A stretch of 12,615 nt of DNA, taken from contig MU647303.1 in the NCBI GenBank assembly GCA_026770585.1, positions 113,106-125,720 on the forward strand, in the 5' to 3' direction. The stretch's first letter is position 1. Every line of letters starts with the position of its first letter. The translations under genes and the position numbers were made by a program. The notes below the pieces were generated by a model, which saw nothing but the letters and a program-made list of their open reading frames with translations, did not search any database and was not told the origin of the DNA. This document shows positions 7,501 to 12,412 of this stretch, piece after piece. This DNA is from Baffinella frigidus (taxonomy: Eukaryota; Cryptophyceae; Cryptomonadales; Baffinellaceae).

Positions 7501-10500
7501 TCTCCTAGCTCTGCCTCAGTCGGGTTGGCGGACTATTCCTAAGTTGACATGCTGGGTCTGTGGTACAAATCCGTTAACTTTGGACCGGGACAGAGCCCGG
7601 GCTCGCCAAATTGGTGAGCTCAGATAGACTGAGACAGAGCTGGACTTCCCCCCTGCCTCATTTAGAAAGAAAAACTATGCGGGTGGTGGTCTTAGTTGGT
7701 CGTGGATCTGATACGAAATGTTACAACCCCAATTTAAAAACAATTGTCAAGTCCTCAGTTGTGAATTGCGTACGAAGTCGCGGGCAAATCCAGCTGTACT
7801 CACCCCGTTTTCTGCAGGGCAAATCAAGCTGACCTCACCCCGTTTTCTGCAGGGCAAATCGAGCTGACCTCACCCCGTTTCCCGCAGGGCAAATCGAGCT
7901 GACCTCACCCCGTTTCCCGCAGGGCAAATCGAGCTGTACTCGCACCTTCCAGTGATGCGCAACCTCGTTCAGACCCTCCAACGCTGGGGCTTCATGGTCT
8001 GCCCCACAACCCCTCCGAAGTTGATCAAATTGAGGCTGGGGCTTAGGCCGTTTCCTTCAGAGGAAGGTGTGATTTCCATCCTGTCCGGGGTTAGTGGCTT
8101 ATGCTCCAGCCTCTATTTTGATCAACTTCGGAGGCTTCATGGTCTGTCCCACTCTCTCCTTTCCCTATGTGGGTGATTGACCCTCCGACGCTGGGGCTTC
8201 ATGAGCTGTTTCTCTCCCTCCTCGTTGAGGGTTTAAGGTTGAGGGTTGCGGGTTTAGGGTTGAGGTGAGATGGTTGAGGGTTGAGGGTCCAGGGTTACGG
8301 GTTGCGGGTTGAGGGTTCATGGTTGAGGGCTGAGGGCTTCGGGTTGAGGGTTGAGGGTTGAGGGTTGATGTTTGAGGGTTCAAGGTTGCGGGTTGCGGGT
8401 TGAGGGTTGATGTTTGAGGGTTGAGGGTTGAGGGCTATTGGTGCATAGGGTTTCTGGTTCAGGGTTTAGGGTTTAGGATTCCCTCTCCCTCCTGGTTTAG
8501 GGTTCAGGGTTCAAGGTGTTGGTTGAGGGTTCATGGTCTGCCCCCCTCCCGACTCACAAACAGGTTATTTATTTATCCTGCAGGTGTGCGCAGTGTATGT
8601 GCTGGACTCTCAGTTCACGCCAGGCCCGCCTCAGTTCTTGGCGCGGGCCCGCCTCAGGACGGAGATCTAGTGGGCCCGCCTCGGGACTGAGTGGCGCGGA
8701 TCAAGTGTGTGCGGTGTACGTGCGTCCAAAGTGGTCAAATTCGTCCAAAGTGGTCAAATTCAAAGTGTGTCTTGCAGGTATGCGCGGTGTATGTGCTGGA
8801 CTCGCAGTTCATGGCTGACGCCAGCAAGTGTATGTCTGGGTGCCTCGCGTGCCTCTCCGCCATGGTACTGCCAAAGTTGACGAATTTGTACCGCACGCCC
8901 AGCGTGTCAACTTACGAATAATCTGCTGACCCGAGTGAGCAAGTACATGTCTGGCTGTCTTACGTGCCTATCCGCCATGGTATTGTACCGCACGCCCAGC
9001 ATGTCAACTTACGAATAGGCACCCAACGCGTGTCAACTTACGAATAGTCGGCTAACCCGAGTGAGGCAGAGCGGGCCACACGCCTCTCCGCCATGGTACC
9101 GCTAAAGTTGACGGATTTGTACCGCACACCCAGCGTGTCAACTTACGAATAGTCGGCTAACCCGATTGAGGCAGAGCTAGACAGACGCAGCGGGCCATAC
9201 ACATATATGATCAACCGGGGCATTAACATATATGATCTTTGATATACGTCTCTCCGCCATCCGCCAGCAACCCGTAGCAGCTTTTACCGGATCCTTGCAA
9301 GATCCGGGGATGAATTTTGTTTTTGTTTTATTCGTAGGACCCTACGGTAGGAAACCCTAGGGACCTCGAATTGCTGACGGGAGATACCCAAGAGGTGTCT
9401 TGGGTTTAGCTGAAATTTACTACAGTACCCGATCCAGTTAAAAGCTTCAACGGGTTGCTGGTGGATGTTACCGCCAAAATTGACTGGTTTGTACCGCACA
9501 CCCAGCATGTCAACTTACGAATAGTCGGCTCACCCGAGTGAGCAAGTGCATGTCTGGGTGTCTTGCGTGCCTCTCCGCCAGAGCGGGCGTCACTCATATA
9601 CGTCCGGGGACGACTCACATACGTTCTCATTGCTCTCAATCTCGGTACCGAGATTGAGCGCAAGAAGAAGTCTTTCGTGGTAAAAGCGTTGTTAGGAAAC
9701 ACCTTTACCCCCCGAGCCCGCCTCAGGACCGAGAGATTGGCATCTCATACAGGGTCTATGTTAGCGGACTTTAGGTCCATTCCTTGACGGGGTTTTCATC
9801 TCACACAGGGTCCCTTTTGGTGCATTGCAGGTGCAGCTGGAGATCCTTAGCGGGGTTTAGGTCCATTCCTTAGCGGGTTTTTCATCTCATGCAGGGTCCC
9901 TTTTGGTGTATTGCGCCTGCAACAAACTGAGGTCTGGGGGGGGCGCCTCAGGACTGTGGTCTAGCGAGCCCGCCTCAGGACCGATAGGTTGGCATCTCAT
10001 GCCAACCTCGGTCCATTCCTTAACGGGTTTTGGGTCCATCCCTTAGCGGGTTTTTCATCTCACACAGGGTCCCTTTTGGTGCATTGCAGGTACAGCTGGA
10101 GATCCCGCACGTGAACGTCCTGACCAAGATGGATCTTGTCCGCAAGAAGAAGTCGTTTATGGTCCGTTTGAACCCCTCCCCACGAAACGGCTAGAGGGGC
10201 CTATTTCTTGCCCGAAAATCCCTTCGTAGCCCGCCGTGTTGTGTGTTTCCTTGATTTCGAGTAACCCTGCAGAGACATTCCCGGTCCGGAGTCCGTCCGG
10301 TGCCACACAGCGAGCTACCCACACGAAAATGCTAGAGGGGCCTATTTAAACCCGATGTCCTTTTAAAAATGGGCATTCGTGTAGTAACTTTCGTTGATTC
10401 GTCACGTGACTGGCCATGCATAGGCCAGGCGCGAGGTTGGAACACGTTATCCTGGTACAAATAGACCAAGATGGAAGAAGTCGTTCATGGTCAAATGCAC

Positions 10501-12412
10501 CCGTAGTATTTTCATTTCCGGTGCGGGCTCGTTCTTGAGGCTCATAGACATTGTATCACTCAACTCAAGGCTAAAGGGCCTATCTAGGACCTGTATCGAG
10601 AGTAACAAAGAAGAAGAAGAAATGCACCCGTCCCCTCCCTGTGGATCTCCGATAGTTGCTTACCCCGAGTACAGTCGAGGTAACGGCCCGAGGCGGGCCC
10701 GTCCTGGCCGAGGCGTCTCAAAGCAAAAGTGGAACCTCTCAAAGCAGAGGTTCCTCAAAGCAAAAGTGGAACCTCCGTTAACTTAAGAAGTAACGGTGGA
10801 TATCCGGGGCTGCCGTGCCTCGTAGTCTTTTGGGCGGCGCTCCCTGTGGATTCCGATGGGTTCTCACCCCGAGTACAGTCGAGGTAACGGCCCGAGGCGG
10901 GCCCGTCCTGGCTGAGGCGGGCTTGTCGGTTTGACCAAGATGGACCTTGTCCGCAGGAAGGAGTCGTTCGTGGTCCGTTGTACCCCTCCCCTCCCTGTGG
11001 ATTCCGATGGGTTCTCACCCCGCGTTTACCTCAGAAAACGAGCTCTAAAACTCGTTTTCTTAAGTCAATTCCCCTACAAATTCGTCAACTTATTCTTTAC
11101 TCTCCGCATAAGTTGACAAATTTGTAGAGGAATTGACTTAAGAAAACGAGTTTTAGAACTCGTTTTCTGAGATAAGCGTACAGTCGACGTAACGTGAGTG
11201 CAGGGGCCAAAATCCGGATTGTGGGCAATTCGAACCTAGTTGACTATTTCTCTACGGGGTCGCAAGCTTTCTAGGTGGATGCTTAGACCTTATTTTATCA
11301 CGGGATGGTGTCTTCTTTGTGGCGTGTGTGTTTCAGTCACGCTCGAGTCCCAGCACCAAATAGAATTAATCTCAGGAATGTCCTTCTAAACGAAGATTCG
11401 TACCAAGAACTTTTAGGGTTTTAGAATATTCGTACTTTTAGGGCTTTAAAATATCTGGATTTGTACCAAGAATCGTTTAGAAGGACAGTTCCACGCTCGA
11501 GCCTTGCAGCTCGAGCAGGGGAGCGGGGTGTGACTCGTGGGGCAAACGTGGGTGGCAGGGCTCTGTCCGAGTAAAACTGGGCTCGCCATCAAATGCGTTT
11601 ATAGCAGGAAATGTCGTATAAAAGTGCAACTAAAATACATTTATGGCGTGGCCAGTTTTAATCAAACATAGGTAGGGGCCTGACGCGCGGGGCAAACGCT
11701 GGTGTGTACCCCATTACTTTCTGTGTTAGTTCTACTGCAAAGCCACAGAGGAAGTCTCAATTTCTCCGGACACGACACTATGGTTGCCTTTTGACGATTT
11801 TTGGTCATGTCCTTGGGGCAGAAATTGCCTTTTGAAGTGAAAATGGCTCTAAAGTAGCAGAAGCAAATGCTTCCGCTACTTTTTGAAACTTCCCCTGGGG
11901 CTTTCCAGTAGTTCTAGGTATATAATATCTATGTCCCTATAACCTACCCTATAGCTCTATTTATGTTCCTATATCCATACCTATACTTACCTATGTTTCT
12001 ATATCGGGTAGCAGGAGCGCGTTACGGCATAGCTCTATCTATGTTCCTATATCCACACCTATACTTACCTATATTTCCATGTATCCCTTAAGTGGTGAGG
12101 GGGTCAAAATTGACCTCCCAAGAGGTCCTAGGCAGGTCCTAGGGCCCTACGGTAGAGCGTATGGTCCTACTCGCCACTTGAGGGATACTGCACTGCCAGG
12201 GCGGAGTTTTTGCATTAGTCAACTCACCTGCGAATGTGTAGTAAAGAAGTACCCAATCTGGGTACCTCGTTTTTAAGTTGACACATTTTGTGGGTGGATT
12301 GACTTTTACAAAAAATCCGGCCTGGCAGTGTACTGACCTACATTTCTATATCGGGTGGCAGGAGCGCTTTTTCAACCCCGACTTCGAGGAGCTTGTTGCG
12401 GACCTCAACGAG
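4456..12412 (+). CDS. GPN3: GPN-loop GTPase 3-like protein, 5' part, seven exons
   Basis: Exons join 4456-4557, 4762-4876, 6838-6936, 7923-7996, 8778-8864, 10090-10161 and 12362-12412, giving 200 codons without a stop. Motifs in order: P-loop GPAGCGKST (9-17), NLDPA (37-41), the GPN tripeptide in FGPNGG (68-73), DLPGQ (103-107, usually DCPGQ), and TKMD (171-174), the guanine-specificity motif. The segments align end to end with the GPN3 family (about 270-285 residues), so roughly 80 C-terminal residues lie beyond the window. GPN3 proteins work with GPN1 in cytoplasmic assembly and nuclear import of RNA polymerase II. The start is the first ATG, eight residues before the P-loop, as is usual. 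All acceptors are AG; all donors are GT but lack the usual GTRAG. The introns carry many decoy junction copies. GPN2 is less likely, given [19 protein letters not shown] and DSQFM. Confidence 0.92.
4558..4761 (+). other. Intron 1, 204 bp
   Basis: GC-rich and free of the inverted-repeat modules and exon copies that fill the later introns. It ends in a pyrimidine tract and CTTCCTTGCAG. A short GCATGC/GCATGC pair lies at its 5' end. It may represent the ancestral, unexpanded type. Confidence 0.85.
4762..4876 (+). CDS. GPN3: GPN3-like exon 2 (residues 35-72 plus one base)
   Basis: It encodes [13 protein letters not shown] through FGPNG, including the GPN loop. The donor AACGGCG^GTACCG leaves phase 1, completed to Gly by exon 3. 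Confidence 0.93.
5120..5255 (-). mobile_element. CTAGCTCTG-ended element X, copy 1
   Basis: The reverse complement of this stretch aligns over its full length with 7505-7643. Both contain GACTATTC, AAGTTGACA, CTGGGTGTGCGG, AACTTTGG, and a hairpin around GGGCTCACCAA. One end is CTAACTCTGTCTCAGTC; the other has lost two bases (CTAGCTGCCTC). No coding capacity. Confidence 0.75.
5275..5413. repeat. Inverted-repeat module, AATCTCC ends
   Basis: CATCTCCACAAAAGTATCAA and ATTAATTGCTTTT on the left face AAAAGCAATTAATTAATACT and TGTATGGAGATT on the right, with CAACGAA facing TTCGTTG. Arms are about 42 bp around an AT-rich loop. Confidence 0.85.
5476..5615. repeat. Inverted-repeat module, GAGTATTC ends
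   Basis: The left arm GAGTATTCATGATGAATACG faces CGTATTCATGATGAATACTC, and ATTTTGGTGTAT faces ATACACCAAAAT. The left arm has an extra 17 bases, TTTCGGGGATCTCCTAT plus flank, not present on the right. Each arm contains its own small palindrome (GTATTCATGATGAATAC). Confidence 0.85.
5774..5929. repeat. Inverted-repeat module, CTAGCTCTGTCCC ends
   Basis: CTAGCTCTGTCCCACTTGGA and TTTGAGCTCCTCAT face ATGAGGAGCCCAAATCAAGT and GGGACAGAGCTAG. Poly-C and poly-G runs then face each other around a short loop. The terminal CTAGCTCTG is shared with element X and with the module at 6173. Confidence 0.88.
5949..6154. repeat. Direct repeats flanking an inverted-repeat module
   Basis: GCGGTTGCAAGCCGCCCAGT at 5949 and GCGGTTGCCCGCCCAGT at 6130 both continue CCCCTAGC. 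The module at 5989-6074 sits between them. Confidence 0.75.
5989..6074. repeat. Inverted-repeat module, CCTTAAGTCAA ends
   Basis: CCTTAAGTCAA on the left faces TTGACTTAAGG on the right; internal pairing is weak (CCGGCGCTGGGAACCGGC). It is 86 bp and single copy; a further GTTGACTTAGG follows at 6093. Confidence 0.65.
6173..6292. repeat. Inverted-repeat module, CTAGCTCTGTCTGAG ends
   Basis: CTAGCTCTGTCTGAGTTTTA and TTCTGGCTCG face CGAGCCAGAATAAAACTCAG and GCAGAGCTAG. Arms are about 35 bp with a 50 bp loop. It shares the outer CTAGCTCTG with two other modules, but its body is unrelated to theirs. Confidence 0.88.
6635..6766. repeat. Inverted-repeat module, CCGGGGAAACC ends
   Basis: CCGGGGAAACC and TTTTTCTTTCATT face AATGAAAGAAAAACAGG and TTTCCCCGG, and CAATGAAAATTACTACAC faces GTGTAGTAATTTTCATTG. 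Arms are about 50 bp. It ends 21 bases before the decoy exon 3 acceptor. Confidence 0.88.
6787..6806 (+). repeat. Decoy copy of the exon 3 acceptor
   Basis: GGCAGGGCTGGTGTACGCGT matches the real junction GCAG^GGCTGGTGTATGCGT at 6834 with one change. After it the copy diverges and reaches TAA, so using it would not give the exon. Confidence 0.8.
6838..6936 (+). CDS. GPN3: GPN3-like exon 3 (residues 73-105 plus one base)
   Basis: It encodes [20 protein letters not shown] through the DLPG motif. The acceptor TTTGCAG^GG completes the Gly codon split from exon 2; the donor is CCCGG^GTCCGC, phase 1. Confidence 0.92.
7178..7327. repeat. Inverted-repeat module, ATCCGGG ends
   Basis: ATCCGGGAACATGTTTAATT faces AATTAAACATGTCCCCGGAT. 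Further pairing inside is weak, around TAAATTTA and AAATAGGG. A copy of the exon 3 end begins two bases after it. Confidence 0.75.
7329..7386 (+). repeat. Partial duplicate of the exon 3 end with a broken donor
   Basis: It matches 6887-6944 over 58 bases with about four changes. One replaces Glu by Gly; another turns the donor GT into GC (CCCAG^GCCCG). It has no acceptor at its start, so it is not an exon. Confidence 0.88.
7395..7470. repeat. AT-rich patch with TATATGATC/ATATACGTA repeats
   Basis: Low-complexity ATATACGTA units. A related stretch, ACATATATGATC and GATATACGTCTCT, lies in intron 5 at 9199-9258. No function is evident. Confidence 0.6.
7505..7643 (+). mobile_element. CTAGCTCTG-ended element X, copy 2
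   Basis: The ends CTAGCTCTGCCTCAGTC and GACTGAGACAGAGCTGG are inverted. It is a full-length relative of 5120-5255 in the opposite orientation, about 139 bp. An internal hairpin (GCTCGCCAAATTGGTGAGCTC) is present in both copies. Confidence 0.8.
7783..7922 (+). repeat. 35 bp tandem array copying the exon 4 acceptor four times
   Basis: GGCAAATC recurs at 7783, 7818, 7853, 7888 and 7923; only the last is exon 4. Each unit contains GGCAAATCGAGCTG followed by ACCTCACCCCGTTT and a TGCAG or CGCAG acceptor. Because 35 is not a multiple of three, entry at an upstream copy shifts the frame and meets TGA. Confidence 0.95.
7923..7996 (+). CDS. GPN3: GPN3-like exon 4 (residues 106-130)
   Basis: It encodes [16 protein letters not shown] and on to RWGFM, following the DLPG of exon 3. 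The acceptor is CCGCAG^GG and the donor TTCATG^GTCTGC, phase 0. Confidence 0.92.
7988..8210 (+). repeat. Two extra copies of the exon 4 donor
   Basis: The real junction GGCTTCATGGTCTGCCCCAC (7988-8007) recurs with one change at 8133-8152. It recurs again at 8184-8210, inside a longer stretch that copies GACCCTCCAACGCTGGGGCT of exon 4, but with the GT changed (CATGAGCTG). Confidence 0.88.
8012..8134. repeat. Inverted-repeat module, CCTCCGAAG ends
   Basis: CCTCCGAAGTTGATCAAATT and GAGGCTGGGGC face GCTCCAGCCTC and TTTTGATCAACTTCGGAGG. It begins five bases after one copy of the exon 4 donor and overlaps by two bases the start of the next, so it lies between 20 bp direct repeats. Confidence 0.88.
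8224..8514. repeat. Degenerate telomere-like array, G-rich strand
   Basis: Units are GGGTTGA, GGGTTTA, GGGTTGC and GGGTTCA, interrupted near 8437-8450 and 8480-8492. It is the same kind of sequence as the 3541-3673 and 12413-12615 arrays, but here the G-rich strand is the sense strand of the host gene. Confidence 0.88.
8569..8722 (+). repeat. Two decoy copies of the exon 5 start
   Basis: At 8581 CAG^GTGTGCGCAGTGTATG continues with GTGCTGGACTCTCAGTTCA, then loses about seven bases relative to exon 5. A shorter copy, GTGTGCGGTGTACGTGC, begins near 8706 without a preceding AG at the right place. A repeated AAAGTGGTCAAATTC follows at 8730-8762. Confidence 0.85.
8778..8864 (+). CDS. GPN3: GPN3-like exon 5 (residues 131-159)
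   Basis: It encodes [17 protein letters not shown] and CLACLSAM. The acceptor is TCTTGCAG^GTA and the donor GCCATG^GTACTG, phase 0 on both sides. Confidence 0.9.
8823..9580 (+). repeat. Tandem units of exon 5 end joined to part of element X
   Basis: The exon 5 end AGCAAGTGTATGTCTGGGTG and CTCTCCGCCATGGTA recurs at 8938-8985, 9082-9101 (shortened) and 9541-9580 (ending at CCGCC). Between lie copies of GTACCGCACGCCCAGCGTGT and CAACTTACGAATAGTCGG, an internal part of element X, ending ACCCGAGTGAG. A unit of about 115 bp has been duplicated and then eroded. Confidence 0.88.
8865..10089 (+). other. Intron 5, 1225 bp
   Basis: The first half is the exon 5/element X unit array. It is followed by an AT-rich patch (9199-9258), a CCTAGG-rich spacer near 9335-9370, a palindrome (9635-9658), an exon 6 fragment (9659-9680), and then a triplicated acceptor region (9771-10089). 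Confidence 0.85.
9635..9680 (+). repeat. Perfect 24 bp palindrome joined to an exon 6 fragment
   Basis: CTCAATCTCGGT and ACCGAGATTGAG form a perfect palindrome at 9635-9658. It is followed directly by CGCAAGAAGAAGTCTTTCGT, a copy of the end of exon 6 (10141-10160), located upstream of that exon. Confidence 0.85.
9771..10105 (+). repeat. Acceptor region of exon 6, three copies
   Basis: A unit of about 60 bp (TAGGTCCATTCCTTAGCGGG, TTTTTCATCTCACACAGGGT, CCCTTTTGGTGCATTGCAG) occurs at 9771-9846, 9857-9914 and 10029-10105. The first includes 16 bases of exon 6 (GTGCAGCTGGAGATCC), then runs off. The second has lost its AG. Only the third leads into the full exon. Confidence 0.9.
10090..10161 (+). 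CDS. GPN3: GPN3-like exon 6 (residues 160-183)
   Basis: It encodes [20 protein letters not shown] and KSFM, with the TKMD guanine-binding motif. The donor is TTTATG^GTCCGT, phase 0. Confidence 0.92.
10465..10990 (+). repeat. Two copies of the exon 6 end
   Basis: At 10465 ACCAAGATGG joins AAGAAGTCGTTCATGGTC, lacking 14 internal bases of exon 6. At 10932 a fuller copy runs TGACCAAGATGGACCTTGTC on through CGTGGTCCGTTGTACCCC, matching the end of exon 6 and the first bases of the intron with several changes. Neither has an acceptor at its left edge. Confidence 0.88.
10634..11021. repeat. Direct repeats of about 80 bp
   Basis: TCCCTGTGGATTCCGATGGG, GAGTACAGTCGAGGTAACGG and CCCGAGGCGGGCCCGTCCTG occur in order at 10634-10712 and 10842-10922. 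A third copy starts at 10990 and is broken by the palindrome at 11030, then resumes at 11179 (TACAGTCGACGTAACG). Between the first two, AAAGCAAAAGTGGAACCTC is itself repeated (10721 and 10757). Confidence 0.85.
11030..11171. repeat. 142 bp inverted-repeat module with palindromic arms
   Basis: CTCAGAAAACGAG faces CTCGTTTTCTGAG, CTTAAGTCAATTCC faces GGAATTGACTTAAG, and TACAAATTCGTCAACTTAT faces ATAAGTTGACAAATTTGTA. Arms are about 64 bp with few mismatches. Within each arm AAAACGAG and CTCGTTTT form a smaller hairpin. It interrupts a copy of the 80 bp direct repeat. Confidence 0.92.
11375..11492. repeat. Inverted-repeat module, GGAA-TGTCCTTCTAAACGA ends
   Basis: TGTCCTTCTAAACGA faces TCGTTTAGAAGGACA. 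GTACCAAGAA occurs in both arms in the same orientation, with repeated ACTTTTAGGG between. It lies between two copies of CACGCTCGAG (11338 and 11492). Confidence 0.8.
11573..11659. repeat. Inverted-repeat module, AAAACTGG ends
   Basis: AAAACTGGGCTCGCCATCAA faces TTATGGCGTGGCCAGTTTT. It lies between direct repeats GACTCGTGGGGCAAACG (11532) and GACGCGCGGGGCAAACG (11682). Confidence 0.75.
11852..11886. repeat. Short hairpin AAAGTAGC/GCTACTTT
   Basis: AAAGTAGCAGAAGC and GCTTCCGCTACTTT pair across AAAT. CAATTTCT near 11757 and AGAAATTG near 11820 form a further pair outside it. Confidence 0.6.
11951..12080 (+). repeat. Duplicated acceptor region of exon 7
   Basis: ATAGCTCTATTTATGTTCCT and the following ATATCCATACCTATACTTAC occur at 11951 and 12029. 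The first copy runs on to TTTCTATATCGGGTAGCAG^GAGCGC, a decoy of the real junction TTTCTATATCGGGTGGCAG^GAGCGC at 12343-12367. In the second copy the same sequence is split by the elements at 12081-12330. Confidence 0.9.
12081..12188. mobile_element. ATCCCTTAAGTGG inverted-repeat element, second copy
   Basis: GTATCCCTTAAGTGG faces CCACTTGAGGGATAC, 108 bp in all. It shares its ends and its GTCCTAGGCAGGTCCTAGGG core with 1829-2140, so the same family lies both outside and inside the gene. Confidence 0.8.
12191..12330. repeat. Inverted-repeat module, CACTGCCAGG ends
   Basis: CACTGCCAGGGCGGAGTTTT faces AATCCGGCCTGGCAGTG, and AGTCAACTCACC faces GGGTGGATTGACT. A central GTACCCAATCTGGGTAC hairpin closes the structure. 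It abuts the previous element. Confidence 0.85.
12362..12412 (+). CDS. GPN3: GPN3-like exon 7 (residues 184-200)
   Basis: It encodes [17 protein letters not shown], matching the EKFLDPD region that follows TKMD in this family. The acceptor is GGTGGCAG^GAG and the donor AACGAG^GTCCCC, phase 0. Reading on would stop at TAA two codons later. Confidence 0.85.

Larger units (their letters stand above)
6937..7922 (+). other. Intron 3, 986 bp
   Basis: In order it holds a GTGTTTCTTAGGAAACAC hairpin near 6993, partial copies of the exon 3 end (7068-7090, 7329-7386, about 7484-7500), an inverted-repeat module (7178-7327), an AT-rich patch (7395-7470), element X copy 2 (7505-7643), and the 35 bp acceptor array (7783-7922). 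Confidence 0.85.
7997..8777 (+). other. Intron 4, 781 bp
   Basis: It contains an inverted-repeat module (8012-8134), donor copies, a telomere-like array (8224-8514), and two decoy copies of the exon 5 acceptor region (8569-8621 and about 8704-8722). Confidence 0.85.
10162..12361 (+). other. Intron 6, 2200 bp
   Basis: It holds two copies of the exon 6 end, direct repeats of about 80 bp, inverted-repeat modules (11030-11171, 11375-11492, 11573-11659, 12081-12188, 12191-12330), a small hairpin near 11852, and a duplicated exon 7 acceptor (12014). A GCTAGAGGGGCCTATTT direct repeat lies at 10189 and 10331. Confidence 0.85.

Noticed and set aside
7783-7957. CRISPR-like array
   Set aside because: The 35 bp units are head-to-tail with no unique spacers, and each is a copy of the exon 4 acceptor.
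8581-8621. Upstream copy as the true exon 5
   Set aside because: It loses about seven bases after CAGTTCA and has no proper end or donor. The copy at 8778 matches the family throughout.
9563-9787. Open frame of 74 codons in intron 5
   Set aside because: It is built from the exon 5 fragment, the palindrome and the exon 6 fragment, not a conserved protein.
10932-10990. Alternative exon 6
   Set aside because: It codes for a similar peptide, but it lacks an acceptor AG at its left edge and the first half of the exon.
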